A stretch of DNA of 64,000 nt from JAIXWP01 sp046309775. GTDB lineage: Bacteria > Bacteroidota > Bacteroidia > Flavobacteriales_D > Sanyastnellaceae. Under the pieces are notes generated by a model. It was not told the DNA's origin. It ran no database searches and saw only the letters and a program-made list of their open reading frames with translations. The stretch covers positions 1 through 64,000 of the forward strand of contig JBKCOM010000011.1 in the NCBI GenBank assembly GCA_046309775.1, read 5' to 3'. The stretch's first letter is position 1; every line of letters begins with the position of its first letter. Position numbers and translations under genes: made by a program. Shown one piece after another: positions 17,135 to 26,414 of the stretch.

Positions 17135-18077
17135 TCATTCCCCCCTTGGTGTCTTTGATGCTGTGCATTACTACAAAGGCATTAGGATCAATTTTTTCAA
17201 TCTCTGTCGTTAAGGAAGACAGTTCAAGGCGGGTGATGACGGTGAATATTATTTCTACGTCACTCACGTGCCCTTTTTTTCCATAGCCTCTTTTTCCTTC
17301 ATATACCGTAATACCACGCCCGAGGCGGTGTGTAATCATTTCTATAATTTCTTCATGGTGTGAGGAGATGATGGTTACACCCGTATATTCTTCAATACCT
17401 TCAATAATAAAATCTACTGTCTTTGAGGCTGCGAGGTATGTGATCATTGAGTAGAGAGCTGTTTCAATATTGAGCAAATAGGCCGCCGCAGAAAAAATCA
17501 CAATATTGATAACCAGAATAACGTCTCCGATAGTGGCACTGGTTTTTCTACTCAAGAAGATTGCTAAAACTTCCGTGCCATCCAGCACGCCGCCACCTCT
17601 TACAGCTAATCCAATTCCGGCGCCCAGAAAGAATCCTCCGAACACTGCTACGAGTAATTTGTCGTGAGTAACATCGGGAAAGGGAATGGTAGCCAGTATG
17701 ACTGCAACACCGATAACGGCGAATGCAGTTTTCACCATAAATTCCCATCCAAGCATTTTGTATCCCATGAAGATGAAAGGGATATTGATAATTATTATCA
17801 AAGCGGCTAGGGGAACATTCAAGAGTTCAGATGATAAAAGCGCGATACCAGTGGCACCGCCGTCGATGAAGCCGCTAGGCAACAAAAAACTTTCCAGGCC
17901 AAAAGCCGCGGAGAACATCCCAACGATGATGAAGAATATCTGTTTGATTTGACTGCGAACAGTCAGGCGCAAGTTGCGGTATTCCTTCGCAATAAGGAAT
18001 GAAGAAGGCAATACCGCGTCCAACCCAGTGCGTCGGGTAATTCTCGAAATGATATGTTTTCTAATAAAGTTTATCAT
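17112..18077 (-). CDS. YitT family membrane protein with C-terminal DUF2179 domain
   Basis: 321 residues. After a basic cytoplasmic N terminus (about 1-40) there are five to six hydrophobic segments (IFFIIVGMFSAAFGLESFLLP, VPLAALIIIINIPFIFMGY, TAFAVIGVAVILATIPF, LLVAVFGGFFLGAGIGLAVRGGG, IGDVILVINIVIFSAAAYLL), then a soluble DUF2179 domain (about 230-315, GVTIISSHHEEIIEMITHRLGRGITVYEGKRGY...). GGATGIALL and GGVLDGTEVLAIFLSRK are family hallmarks. The substrate of YitT proteins is not established. Convergent with the BtuG-like gene, overlapping its end by 23 nt. The minus-strand neighbour 18169-21330 upstream ends in a terminator, so this gene has its own promoter, which I could not identify. 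Confidence 0.88.
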   Translation of the reverse strand: MINFIRKHIISRITRRTGLDAVLPSSFLIAKEYRNLRLTVRSQIKQIFFIIVGMFSAAFGLESFLLPSGFIDGGATGIALLSSELLNVPLAALIIIINIPFIFMGYKMLGWEFMVKTAFAVIGVAVILATIPFPDVTHDKLLVAVFGGFFLGAGIGLAVRGGGVLDGTEVLAIFLSRKTSATIGDVILVINIVIFSAAAYLLNIETALYSMITYLAASKTVDFIIEGIEEYTGVTIISSHHEEIIEMITHRLGRGITVYEGKRGYGKKGHVSDVEIIFTVITRLELSSLTTEIEKIDPNAFVVMHSIKDTKGGMIKKRPLH

Positions 18078-18113
18078 GTTGCTCTTCTGAAGAAGTGCAA
18101 TTTACGCATAAAA

Positions 18114-18148
18114 AAAATAGGCTGCCCGCTTGCTTCGGACAGCCTATT
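18114..18148 (-). terminator. Rho-independent terminator of the large repeat-protein gene
   Basis: On the minus strand AATAGGCTG pairs with CAGCCTATT (18116-18148), with an extra CCG/CGG pairing inside, followed by a run of Ts. It lies 21 nt past the stop at 18169. Confidence 0.85.
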
Positions 18149-18168
18149 GTTTAAAAACTGATAATCGA

Positions 18169-21100
18169 TTACTTCTTAATCACCACAGAAGTATTATTGA
18201 GTACGTTGTTATTCTGAATAGAAAGTTGGTACAAACCAGCGCTCAAAGCAGTAACGTCTAGAACGGCTTGTGTGGCTGCATTGATTTGTTGTTCAAGTAC
18301 TACGCGGCCTGTCATGTCAATCATGCGAACCACGTTCGTTCCGTCGGCCAAACCGGTGATATTGATTTGATCATTGGCTGGATTAGGGAATACATTGATT
18401 TGCTTTGATGCTTCTTCCACTTCTTCATTGTTTACTACTAAACAATTACCACCCATGGGATCAGAGGCCATGAATTCTGTCATACCAAGGGAAGTAGAGT
18501 TGAGGTTTACCATCACATCTTGTCCGCATGGGAACGGCCCGAGAACGTATTGTCCGTTGTCATTGATCATGGTCATTTGCTCTCCATCTGCTGTGCTAAG
18601 TAAGTATGGTGCACCGTTTCCGAGGCTCATTACTGCTGCACGCACGTAGTATACCCCTTCCTCCGCAAACTCGTCGATGTCAAAGTTGATTACTGGAGAT
18701 TCCATTTGATAGAAGCAACTACCATCTTCGAATTGAGCCAAAGGATTGTAGTTGAGCGCTTGAGTATCGGTACATCCACCGCAGTAGTATTGACAGTTTC
18801 CGATTTCACAAGTTGCATTCGGGTCGAAGTTGCATGCATTCGGGTCAGTACAGCCGGGCACTTCATCATTTGTAGAAAATACATCCAAGGCGTAATTGAA
18901 ATATTCTGCTATTCCTTCGCCGAGTACGACTCCTTCGTCATTGGTGATAGAGTAAGTGAGACTTTCGCCACCAATCGAGTAGGCTTCGAAATAGAAACAT
19001 CCTTCGATTCCACAGAATCCTGTTTGTTCAGGATACATACCAGATGCCTGCTGTCCTGTGATGAAATTGTATACATACCAATAACCTGGAGCGCTCAATG
19101 ATACCGTATTCCAGTTGTCGGTGCAGCAAGAGCCATCATCGATGGTCGCACTTGAATCATAGTTGAATGCCTCGGCATTAGTGCAGCCATAGCAACTGTA
19201 GTCGCATAGATACCAAGTACCGCATGTTACATTTGGATCATAGTTACAAGCGTTTGGTTCCGCGCAGCCCACAGTTTGATTACCATCGGTGGAAACTACT
19301 ACCTCTCCAAAACCATTGTTCGTTCCCGAAGCAATCACTACACCGTTTTGATCAAGGATGGAATAGTCTATAGGCAAACCATTGAAAGAGTAAAAATACA
19401 AGTTGAAACATTCAGAGTCAGAACAGAATCCGCTTTGAAGAGGGTACTGACCGTATGAATAATTATCATAGTAATTGTTTGAAGCAACCGACCAATAAGC
19501 TTCTCCGCTTAATTGAAGAGTATAGTAATTGTTGTAGCAACAAGTACCATTGTCTGTAGTTGCATTTGGATTGAAGTTAAGTGCTTCTGCGTCGGTACAG
19601 CCGAAACAAGAATAATCGCAAGCAGAATAATCGAAACAATTTGCATTTGGATTGAAGTTGCACGCGCTGGCATCACCGCAACCTGAGATGACTTGAAACT
19701 CGAAATAATAGGGCTCAAACATGAAAAGTTCTTCACTAGGATTAATGGTTGTTACCACTCCGTCGCCATCGGTGATAGTATAAGAAATTGGTAAGTAATT
19801 GTTGTCGTACACAGTGAGGCTGAAGCAACCAGGGTTGATGCAAATGGAGGCTTGATTGTTTTCGCTAACTCCAGATGTGTATTGCCCATACAGTGAAGAA
19901 CTTCCAAGGTAGTAGAAGAATTCAACATCTGCGGAGATGGTCCACTGCTCCAAACAACAAGTACCGTTGTCAATGGTGGCGTTAGGGTTGTAGTTAGATG
20001 CTTCTGGGTTTGTACAGCCTAAGCAAGAGTAATCACAAAGATCCGCGTTAGCGCAGTTCGCGTTAGGATTGTAATTACATGCTGACTCGTCAAGACATCC
20101 TTCTGTAGCGTTGTACGAGAAGTTTACAGGCATGTCAAAACCTTCGGTTGTAAAGTTGAATAGGATGTTGCCTTGTGGGTCAGCTATTGTCAATGAAGAA
20201 CTTTCACCTTCGAATAGCAGGTTAGAAGCATATCCTGTGAAGCACCCATCAGGGATGCAGGCATTAACAGTTTCCCCTGCATTTACATAAAAGGTAGTAT
20301 AAAATTCACTATTGTAAATCACGACTTGGAAAGTGCTGCTTGCTGAAATGAACAAATAGTTTTCGCTAGAGCAACATGTACCATCATCGATCGTAGCATC
20401 CTCATCGAAGTTGGCAGCATTGGGATCTGTGCAGCCATAGCAGCCATAAGTGCAAGAGTTGAAATTAGAACAAGTGGCGTTTGGATCGAAATTACAAGCA
20501 TTTGGATCGCTGCATCCTGAAATTCCATTGACTGAGATAGTCAAGTTTATTTCATTGAAAAGATCTACAAAACCTGATGCGATGACATTCCCTTGATTTA
20601 AGAGTGTGACATTTGAAAGCTGACCGAGATTATCATAGAATGTGATTTGAAAACAAGGTTGATCCATGCAAAAACCCGTTACAGTGGGATATTCACCGTA
20701 AATAGCAGCACCAGTTTCAGGGTCGAAGGCAACGAAATCAACGATTCCATCAGACTCGATGGTATAATATGTTTCTGGATTGGTACAACATGAACCATCA
20801 TCGACACTAGCGGTCTCGTTATAATTGAATGCAGTAGGATCGGTGCAACCAAAGCAATCAAATTCGCAGGCGGCGTAGCATGTTGCCAATGGGTCGTAAT
20901 TGCATGCTCCTGGAGTCATACAGCCTACAATGCCTTCACCTAGAGTGAGATCAATGGTTGTCGAAATCCATGGCGCTGTAGAAAAGGAGTATTCATTGCC
21001 AAACTGATCCACTCCTGCGCATGACACTGGTGTGCCATCGTTTGAAGATAGGAAGAAGGTCTGACAACCTGCTGGAATACATAACTCAGCAGTGCCTGGG

Positions 21101-21330
21101 AAGTAAACCTCGCCAAATAAAACACCTTGATTGTTGTAGGCAACAAAGTAAGCATTCGAAGTGGAGCTTACGGTAATGAAGAAGTCCTCATAACAACAAC
21201 TTTGATCATTGGTCGTGGCTTGAGGATTGAAATTTGAAGCATTGGGATCAGTGCACCCGAATGTTTCAAACTGCGCAAATGAGGTAAGAATAGAAGTGCA
21301 AAAAATTAAACAGAGGAATATTCTTTTCAT
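18169..21330 (-). CDS. Large secreted Cys-rich repeat protein with T9SS sorting domain
   Basis: 1053 residues from the ATG at 21330, which opens a signal peptide (MKRIFLCLIFCTSILTSFAQ); the longer frame to 21405 has no such start. A half module (FGCTDPNASNFNPQATTNDQSCC) is followed by six repeats. Each has a ~80-residue beta-rich spacer (Y-rich, with a GFC...CF disulfide-like pair), a GC-x-[DE]P-x-ACN[YF][DN]P segment and a second GCT-type segment ending D[DN]G[ST]CC. The codons for the CC pairs lie 407-418 nt apart, a period of about 138 residues. The Asp/Asn-rich loops resemble calcium-binding repeats but match no family I can name. The C terminus (INVFPNPANDQINITGL ... LSAGLYQLSIQ) is a type A T9SS sorting domain. 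Probably a cell-surface adhesin or structural protein (inference). Confidence 0.85.
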   Translation of the reverse strand: MKRIFLCLIFCTSILTSFAQFETFGCTDPNASNFNPQATTNDQSCCYEDFFITVSSTSNAYFVAYNNQGVLFGEVYFPGTAELCIPAGCQTFFLSSNDGTPVSCAGVDQFGNEYSFSTAPWISTTIDLTLGEGIVGCMTPGACNYDPLATCYAACEFDCFGCTDPTAFNYNETASVDDGSCCTNPETYYTIESDGIVDFVAFDPETGAAIYGEYPTVTGFCMDQPCFQITFYDNLGQLSNVTLLNQGNVIASGFVDLFNEINLTISVNGISGCSDPNACNFDPNATCSNFNSCTYGCYGCTDPNAANFDEDATIDDGTCCSSENYLFISASSTFQVVIYNSEFYTTFYVNAGETVNACIPDGCFTGYASNLLFEGESSSLTIADPQGNILFNFTTEGFDMPVNFSYNATEGCLDESACNYNPNANCANADLCDYSCLGCTNPEASNYNPNATIDNGTCCLEQWTISADVEFFYYLGSSSLYGQYTSGVSENNQASICINPGCFSLTVYDNNYLPISYTITDGDGVVTTINPSEELFMFEPYYFEFQVISGCGDASACNFNPNANCFDYSACDYSCFGCTDAEALNFNPNATTDNGTCCYNNYYTLQLSGEAYWSVASNNYYDNYSYGQYPLQSGFCSDSECFNLYFYSFNGLPIDYSILDQNGVVIASGTNNGFGEVVVSTDGNQTVGCAEPNACNYDPNVTCGTWYLCDYSCYGCTNAEAFNYDSSATIDDGSCCTDNWNTVSLSAPGYWYVYNFITGQQASGMYPEQTGFCGIEGCFYFEAYSIGGESLTYSITNDEGVVLGEGIAEYFNYALDVFSTNDEVPGCTDPNACNFDPNATCEIGNCQYYCGGCTDTQALNYNPLAQFEDGSCFYQMESPVINFDIDEFAEEGVYYVRAAVMSLGNGAPYLLSTADGEQMTMINDNGQYVLGPFPCGQDVMVNLNSTSLGMTEFMASDPMGGNCLVVNNEEVEEASKQINVFPNPANDQINITGLADGTNVVRMIDMTGRVVLEQQINAATQAVLDVTALSAGLYQLSIQNNNVLNNTSVVIKK

Positions 21331-21642
21331 GTAGTTTAGATTGGTAGGCATTATGTTCTTATAGAGCAATTTACCCGACACAAAGTTGCAGATGTTTTTT
21401 AACATAATGAATTAAAATCACTACAATAAAGATGTTGTATTATATGATTTGAATTATTCGATTGAAAATGAAAATTCTAAGTCTTTGTTTTAGCAATTCA
21501 AGAATGAGATTATTTTTCAAAAAACAAAATATCGGTACGAAATGCAAAAAAGTGGTAACAAATACTATATTTGGCGATATAAAGTGATAAGAATATCTCG
21601 TCGGGCCTGAGCCTAGGGATAGTTATTTAAGTAATCAAGAGC
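21331..21642. other. AT-rich upstream region of the large repeat-protein gene
   Basis: About 310 nt with no supportable gene. It must hold the minus-strand promoter for 18169-21330; the best candidate is AACTTTG (minus strand, near 21382-21388), which only partly fits TAnnTTTG, so I do not call it. No RNA gene or repeat is recognised. Confidence 0.4.
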
Positions 21643-21644
21643 CG

Positions 21645-21673
21645 AAAAACCCCGCAACGAGCGGGGTTTTTTG
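21645..21673 (-). terminator. Rho-independent terminator downstream of the coiled-coil gene
   Basis: AAACCCCGC pairs with GCGGGGTTT around a 5-nt loop; T-rich on both strands, so it could work in both directions. It lies 16 nt past the stop of 21689-22810 (minus strand). Confidence 0.88.
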
Positions 21674-21688
21674 GTATTTATAAAATGA

Positions 21689-22810
21689 TCATTTCCCTAG
21701 GGAATCGCGGAGTTTCATGAGTCCTCGTGTAAGTCCATTCTTTAAATTCATCACTTGAGCTACCCCTGGTTCTTTGACAACCTCGTCAATTTGTTCTTTT
21801 ACAATTGCTTGGAGCTCCTCTAGTTGTTCTTTTGATTCTTTGATGATTTGCTGGTTGGAATTATAATACAATTTTAATTTGTCATTTTCTGCGTTAGAAT
21901 TAGCAATTTTAATCTTCAAATCATCCAGTTGCTGCAAATAGAGCGTTTCCTTTTCATTCCATTGTTGCTCTTTTTGAAGAAAATCTTCCATGCCTTGGTT
22001 GGTCGTTTTTTTGTTTCTTCTTTTCAAGTTGAAAACAACGATAGTCAATGCGACTAAAAGTAGTAAAAGGCATAGAATAGCAACAATATAAGTGGTTTCA
22101 TTTTTATTCCCCTCACCTACAGGGGCGCTAGTCACGGCGGCTGGGGACGTCTTATTTTGCTCAATCTTCGCGGCAATCATCGTCAGTAGATCCGTGGAGT
22201 ATTTTTCATAATTAGCGTCGAATTCTCCTTTAATAATGTTGATTGCAACGATATTGGATTTGAGTTCTGTATTTGCTTTAAGGCTTTTATACAAGTAATT
22301 TAAGGCATATCTAAAACGCAACTCATTATAACCAGAGTTTTGAATGTCCTCGGGCACCTGCGCGTACTCCGCAATGATGTCTTTTCGCTTTTTACCTAGA
22401 AGACCTTTGATTTCTGAAATTGCTATGATGCGTTGCACCATTTGATCAGGGTTGTCTGGTCGGAGATTCAGCAGCGAATCAAGCGCTTGGAGCTTCATCT
22501 TAGGCTTCTTTATGCTTTTTAAAACTGTATTCCAATTTAAAAAGGGGAGAGCCTTTGAAGAATCAATAATGAGATTTTCACTTGAAGATAGCATCCATTG
22601 TGCAGCTTTCGTATCCTCATTTTGGATATTATAGTAACGGTGCCAAAGAAGCACCGCATTGGGATTTGATTCTGTCAATAATGATGCTGATAGGCTATCA
22701 AGCAATTCAAGTTGTGGTGACTTTGATGAAAGTAAAATTTCTTCAGCACGCTTTTGAGCGGAAGCGATGAGGTTTGATGATAAAAAGAGAAGAATTAAAA
22801 AATATCTCAT
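21689..22810 (-). CDS. Exported single-pass membrane protein with C-terminal coiled coil, unknown
   Basis: 373 residues, not recognised as a known family. Signal peptide MRYFLILLFLSSNLIASAQ; a helical, probably TPR-like region about 20-215 (repeated LLDSLLNLRPDNPDQ-type turns); one transmembrane helix about 243-264 (TYIVAILCLLLLLVALTIVVFNL) followed by KRRNKK; then a Glu/Gln/Lys-rich coiled coil (about 270-345). This is the layout of a periplasmic sensor or scaffold domain tied to a cytoplasmic coiled coil. Its ATG overlaps the stop of the S41 protease gene (ATGA), so the two are translationally coupled and probably act together. Confidence 0.6.
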   Translation of the reverse strand: MRYFLILLFLSSNLIASAQKRAEEILLSSKSPQLELLDSLSASLLTESNPNAVLLWHRYYNIQNEDTKAAQWMLSSSENLIIDSSKALPFLNWNTVLKSIKKPKMKLQALDSLLNLRPDNPDQMVQRIIAISEIKGLLGKKRKDIIAEYAQVPEDIQNSGYNELRFRYALNYLYKSLKANTELKSNIVAINIIKGEFDANYEKYSTDLLTMIAAKIEQNKTSPAAVTSAPVGEGNKNETTYIVAILCLLLLLVALTIVVFNLKRRNKKTTNQGMEDFLQKEQQWNEKETLYLQQLDDLKIKIANSNAENDKLKLYYNSNQQIIKESKEQLEELQAIVKEQIDEVVKEPGVAQVMNLKNGLTRGLMKLRDSLGK

Positions 22811-24264
22811 TTCACTTTGAATGAAGATAGTAAATATTCAAGACAGGGATCAATGCCTTTGGCTAAAGTTTCTTGTGTCACATCGATAGCTATATGCGGC
22901 TTGATAGGTTGTGCTTCATATTTGAACGTGTTGTCGTAATTGTATCGAATTGTAGCGATAATCACAGGGAGTTTGCTATTTGGAAGCACATATACCGCAG
23001 GATTTCCGAATGTTCCCGTATGTGGTCCAAGGCACGGTTCACCAATAACTTCACCTCTTTTTTCTAAGTAAAATGTATTGGTGAAGTCAACGCCTGCAGA
23101 GGCAGTCATGCCGTTGATGAAAAGGGCACATTTTCCTGTATAAACAAATTGTTTTTTCTGTTTTTCAGGAACAGAGAAGTATGCGGTATCTATTTTTCCA
23201 ATGGAGTCTTCATAGAATTTTACAAATGCCGCGATATCCTCATCTCTTCGTTTAAACGTTTTTAATGCCCATCGCACAAAGCCAGGGCTTACCCATTGAC
23301 TTCTGCTGCGCGCAAGTTCGCTGGACTTGCCGATGATGTTTGAAGGTGTGTTGTGCCCTTCAGGCTTGAGGAATGAATAGATGTATTCAACATTGCTCGA
23401 ACGTCCTCCGCCATTATTTCTAAGATCAATGGCGAGCATTTGGACATTTTTTTCATTCATCTCTTTGAATGCGTTCTTGATGAACTTCTGATATTGCTTC
23501 AAATTGGCAGGACTGAAAGTTCCAATCTTCAAAACTGCAACACTATCATGATGGTAGTATTTGAGAGAATGCATTCTCTCGAACTCCGTTGCTCCAAGTT
23601 TCTTTTGACGCTGGGAGAATCTTTCTTTGTCATAAGTTGGGAAATAAGCAGTGATGACCGTGTCTTTTCCGAACGGTTCATAATCTATCTTCACGGTATC
23701 TCCAAATTGACGGTTGAGACCTATGACAGAGTAAAAGAGCGCGTCTGAAATTCTTCGCTGTCCGGTTATCGCATTTCCTTCTGTTGAGCCATATTTCATG
23801 GCTTCTTTATACAGTTCCGTGGCTTCGACATTATCAATGCAATGAATGCGTGAACCCACAGGGATAATAGAATCGCGTTCTATCTCAGTGAAGATTTGTC
23901 CTTGAATAGAGTGAATCTTAATCGGAACGATTCCTCTTCCATTTTCAGTTTGCACTTTTGTCAGATGACCATAGTCAATGCTCGTGTGAGAATCTTTTAG
24001 AGTTTGCAATGCTTCTGCAACTATGACGATGAACTGCGCATAGGTAGTAGCGTTGGTTATGGACTCAGCGGCTTTTCCAAATGCTGCATTGAATTCTTGT
24101 TTCGTGCAAAAAATATACGGATCGGGATGTGAATCGAGGATGGTGCTTTTTAATTTGTAGATATCTTCTATCAATTTCTCTCTTCCAATAATCGAGTCAG
24201 GCGCACATTGAGCAGCCGAAGTCAAGGAAGAAATCAATAATAGAAGGAGAGCAAAATACTTCAT
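22807..24264 (-). CDS. Secreted S41 family serine peptidase
   Basis: 485 residues with a signal peptide (MKYFALLLLLISSLTSAAQ). The S41 (C-terminal-processing/tricorn-like) catalytic domain shows LAIDLRNNGGGRSS (279-290) and the nucleophile S389 in LFINGMTASAGVDF. The middle region (about 105-205) corresponds to a divergent PDZ-type segment. It lacks a T9SS tail, so it should be periplasmic. S41 enzymes use a Ser-Lys dyad or a Ser-His-Ser-Glu tetrad; which applies cannot be told without alignment. Its start codon shares one base with the paaZ stop (TGATG) and its stop overlaps the start of the coiled-coil gene. Confidence 0.85.
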   Translation of the reverse strand: MKYFALLLLLISSLTSAAQCAPDSIIGREKLIEDIYKLKSTILDSHPDPYIFCTKQEFNAAFGKAAESITNATTYAQFIVIVAEALQTLKDSHTSIDYGHLTKVQTENGRGIVPIKIHSIQGQIFTEIERDSIIPVGSRIHCIDNVEATELYKEAMKYGSTEGNAITGQRRISDALFYSVIGLNRQFGDTVKIDYEPFGKDTVITAYFPTYDKERFSQRQKKLGATEFERMHSLKYYHHDSVAVLKIGTFSPANLKQYQKFIKNAFKEMNEKNVQMLAIDLRNNGGGRSSNVEYIYSFLKPEGHNTPSNIIGKSSELARSRSQWVSPGFVRWALKTFKRRDEDIAAFVKFYEDSIGKIDTAYFSVPEKQKKQFVYTGKCALFINGMTASAGVDFTNTFYLEKRGEVIGEPCLGPHTGTFGNPAVYVLPNSKLPVIIATIRYNYDNTFKYEAQPIKPHIAIDVTQETLAKGIDPCLEYLLSSFKVK

Positions 24265-26315
24265 CAGTTGTCTTGATTCAATTTTTTTACCATCGTAAGG
24301 ATTGTAGCAAGAGCAACGGTTTCACCAGTTTCATCATATACATCTACGAGGAATTTTACAATTCCTTTCGCAATATCTTCTGGAGATTTTTTTTCTTGAT
24401 CTACTTTTTCTTTGACCGTAAATCTCACACCGATTGTCATTCCTGGATAAACAGGTTTGGTAAATCGTGCTTCATCAATTCCATAGTTGAGGAGCACGGG
24501 ACCTTTTTTGGGGTCTACAAAAAGTCCGGCCGCTTTTGAAAGCACAAAATAACCGTGTGCTACGCGGCGTTCGAAGATAGTTCCTTCGAGTGATGTAGCG
24601 TCCATGTGAGCGTAAAAATTATCTCCACTGACATTTGCGAAATTTACGATGTCGGCTTCGGTCACAGTATGTTTATGCGTGAACACCGTTTCACCTACTT
24701 GCATTTCTTCAAAGTGTTTTCTGAAAAGGTGCGGTTGAGCTTCGGGTTGTTCGCCACCGTATTGATATACGTTTGTTACCGCTGTCAAGAAAGAAGGACT
24801 TCCTTGAATAGCGGTGCGTTGCAAGTAATGCATCACACCGCGTTTTCCGCCCATTTCCTCTCCGCCACCAGCACGACCAGGTCCGCCATGTACGAGCAAC
24901 GGCATTGGAGAACCGTGGCCGGTACTTTCTTTCGCACTTTCGCGATTGAGCACCAATACGCGACCGTGATAAGAAGCTGAACCGATCACAAAATCACGAG
25001 CAATTTTTTTATCATACGTTGCAATACTACAAACAAGACTGCCTTTGCCGAGTTTGGTGAGTGCAATCGCGTCGTCGATGGTATCGTAAGGCATCAACGT
25101 AGTGATAGGACCAAAGGCCTCTACTTCGTGCGTTGCGAGGTTTTTAAATGGCTCTTTATTTAAAAGCAATATCGGAGAAATGAAAGCGCCTTTGTTTGCA
25201 TCTCCATCAATAACTTCTACATTCTTGGGATCACCGAAGACAATCTCCGAAGTTTGAGTAAGTATGGCTAATTTCTCTAATACATCTTCTCTTTGCGACA
25301 TACCAGCTAGCGCGCCCATTCGCACCGTTTCATTGCGAGGATCGCCGATTGGTGTTTTGCCAAAGGCTTGACCCAGTGCGATCTGTACGTCTTCGAGGTA
25401 TTGTGAAGGCACAATGACGCGACGAATAGCGGTACATTTTTGACCACATTTCACAGTCACTTCTTTTTTCACCTCTTTGATAAAAGCATCAAATTCGGGA
25501 GTGCCGGGTGCCGCGTCAAGGCCGAGTACACAAGCGTTGAGCGAATCTGCCTCCATGTTGAAAGGAACAGCCTCATCTACAATTCTTGGATGGCGCTTTA
25601 GCATTCGCCCGGTGGATGCACTTCCGGTAAAAGTTACAATATCTTGAGAGATGATGTGATCTAGAATTCCCTCAGCGCTGCCGCAGATCAACTGCAACGA
25701 ACCTTCAGGAAGAATGCCTGATGCGATGATATCTTTTGTTACCACTTCCGTGAGATACGATGTGATAGTGGCGGGCTTTACAATGGCAGGAACACCAGCT
25801 AGTAGATTCACAGCAATTTTTTCGAGCATTCCCCAAATTGGGAAGTTGAATGCATTGATGTGAATGGCAACACCTTCTTTCGGAACCATGATGTGGTGTC
25901 CGATAAAAGTACCTTGCTTAGAAAGCTTAGCAGTGTCACCATCTACGTAATAGGTTTCGTTGGGGAATTGCCTGCGTAAGCTGGCATAGGCGAAAAGATT
26001 ACCAATTCCACCATCAATATCGATCCAAGAATCAATTTTGGTTGCGCCTGTTTTGTAGCTCACTTCATAGTAGGCAGCCTTGCGTTCGCTGAGAAACATC
26101 GCGAGAGCTTTGAGCATGCGGCCACGCTCTTGGAAAGTGAGTTTTCGCAGAGCTGGTCCTCCGACACTGCGTGCATAATGCGTCATGGCGGCAAAGTCGA
26201 GTCCTTCGGCGCTGGCTGTCGCTACGATATCTCCTGTGACAGCGTCATATAGGTTTTTACCTTTTCCTGCGCCTGCCACCCATTGGCCGAGAGCGTAGTT
26301 ATGTAGAGCATTCAT
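24264..26315 (-). CDS. paaZ: Bifunctional oxepin-CoA hydrolase / semialdehyde dehydrogenase PaaZ
   Basis: 683 residues, the normal PaaZ length. The N-terminal aldehyde dehydrogenase (about 1-515) has IHINAFNFPIWGMLEK, VKPATITSYLTE, VTFTGSASTGRML and the catalytic Cys in TVKCGQKCTAIRR. A C-terminal MaoC-type hot-dog hydratase (about 540-675) has FANVSGDNFYAHMD. In phenylacetate breakdown PaaZ opens the oxepin-CoA ring and oxidises the resulting semialdehyde to 3-oxo-5,6-dehydrosuberyl-CoA. No other paa gene is in the window, so the rest of the pathway must be elsewhere, or the enzyme acts alone on a related CoA ester. First gene of a coupled three-gene operon; a CRP-type palindrome lies 40 nt upstream of its start. 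Confidence 0.93.
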   Translation of the reverse strand: MNALHNYALGQWVAGAGKGKNLYDAVTGDIVATASAEGLDFAAMTHYARSVGGPALRKLTFQERGRMLKALAMFLSERKAAYYEVSYKTGATKIDSWIDIDGGIGNLFAYASLRRQFPNETYYVDGDTAKLSKQGTFIGHHIMVPKEGVAIHINAFNFPIWGMLEKIAVNLLAGVPAIVKPATITSYLTEVVTKDIIASGILPEGSLQLICGSAEGILDHIISQDIVTFTGSASTGRMLKRHPRIVDEAVPFNMEADSLNACVLGLDAAPGTPEFDAFIKEVKKEVTVKCGQKCTAIRRVIVPSQYLEDVQIALGQAFGKTPIGDPRNETVRMGALAGMSQREDVLEKLAILTQTSEIVFGDPKNVEVIDGDANKGAFISPILLLNKEPFKNLATHEVEAFGPITTLMPYDTIDDAIALTKLGKGSLVCSIATYDKKIARDFVIGSASYHGRVLVLNRESAKESTGHGSPMPLLVHGGPGRAGGGEEMGGKRGVMHYLQRTAIQGSPSFLTAVTNVYQYGGEQPEAQPHLFRKHFEEMQVGETVFTHKHTVTEADIVNFANVSGDNFYAHMDATSLEGTIFERRVAHGYFVLSKAAGLFVDPKKGPVLLNYGIDEARFTKPVYPGMTIGVRFTVKEKVDQEKKSPEDIAKGIVKFLVDVYDETGETVALATILTMVKKLNQDN

Positions 26316-26354
26316 GGTTTCAAAATTGACGCGGCAATTTAGTCAAAATACTCG

Positions 26355-26370
26355 TGTGATATAAGTCACA
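26355..26370. promoter_or_regulatory. CRP/FNR-family palindromic site TGTGA-N6-TCACA
   Basis: TGTGATATAAGTCACA has the exact CRP half-sites with the standard 6-nt spacer. It lies in the 99-nt gap between the divergent paaZ operon (start 26315) and the Kelch-like gene (start 26415), placed to act on either. A single perfect site by chance in 64 kb is possible but unlikely to fall in a divergent promoter. Confidence 0.55.
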
Positions 26371-26414
26371 TCTTAATAGTTTATAAATGTTGAATATTGT
26401 TCAAAATAATAGTC

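Noticed and set aside
18169..21330. Regular ~415-nt repeats considered as a CRISPR or DNA-level repeat array
   Set aside because: The regularity is at the protein level: units differ in DNA sequence and keep an open frame throughout.
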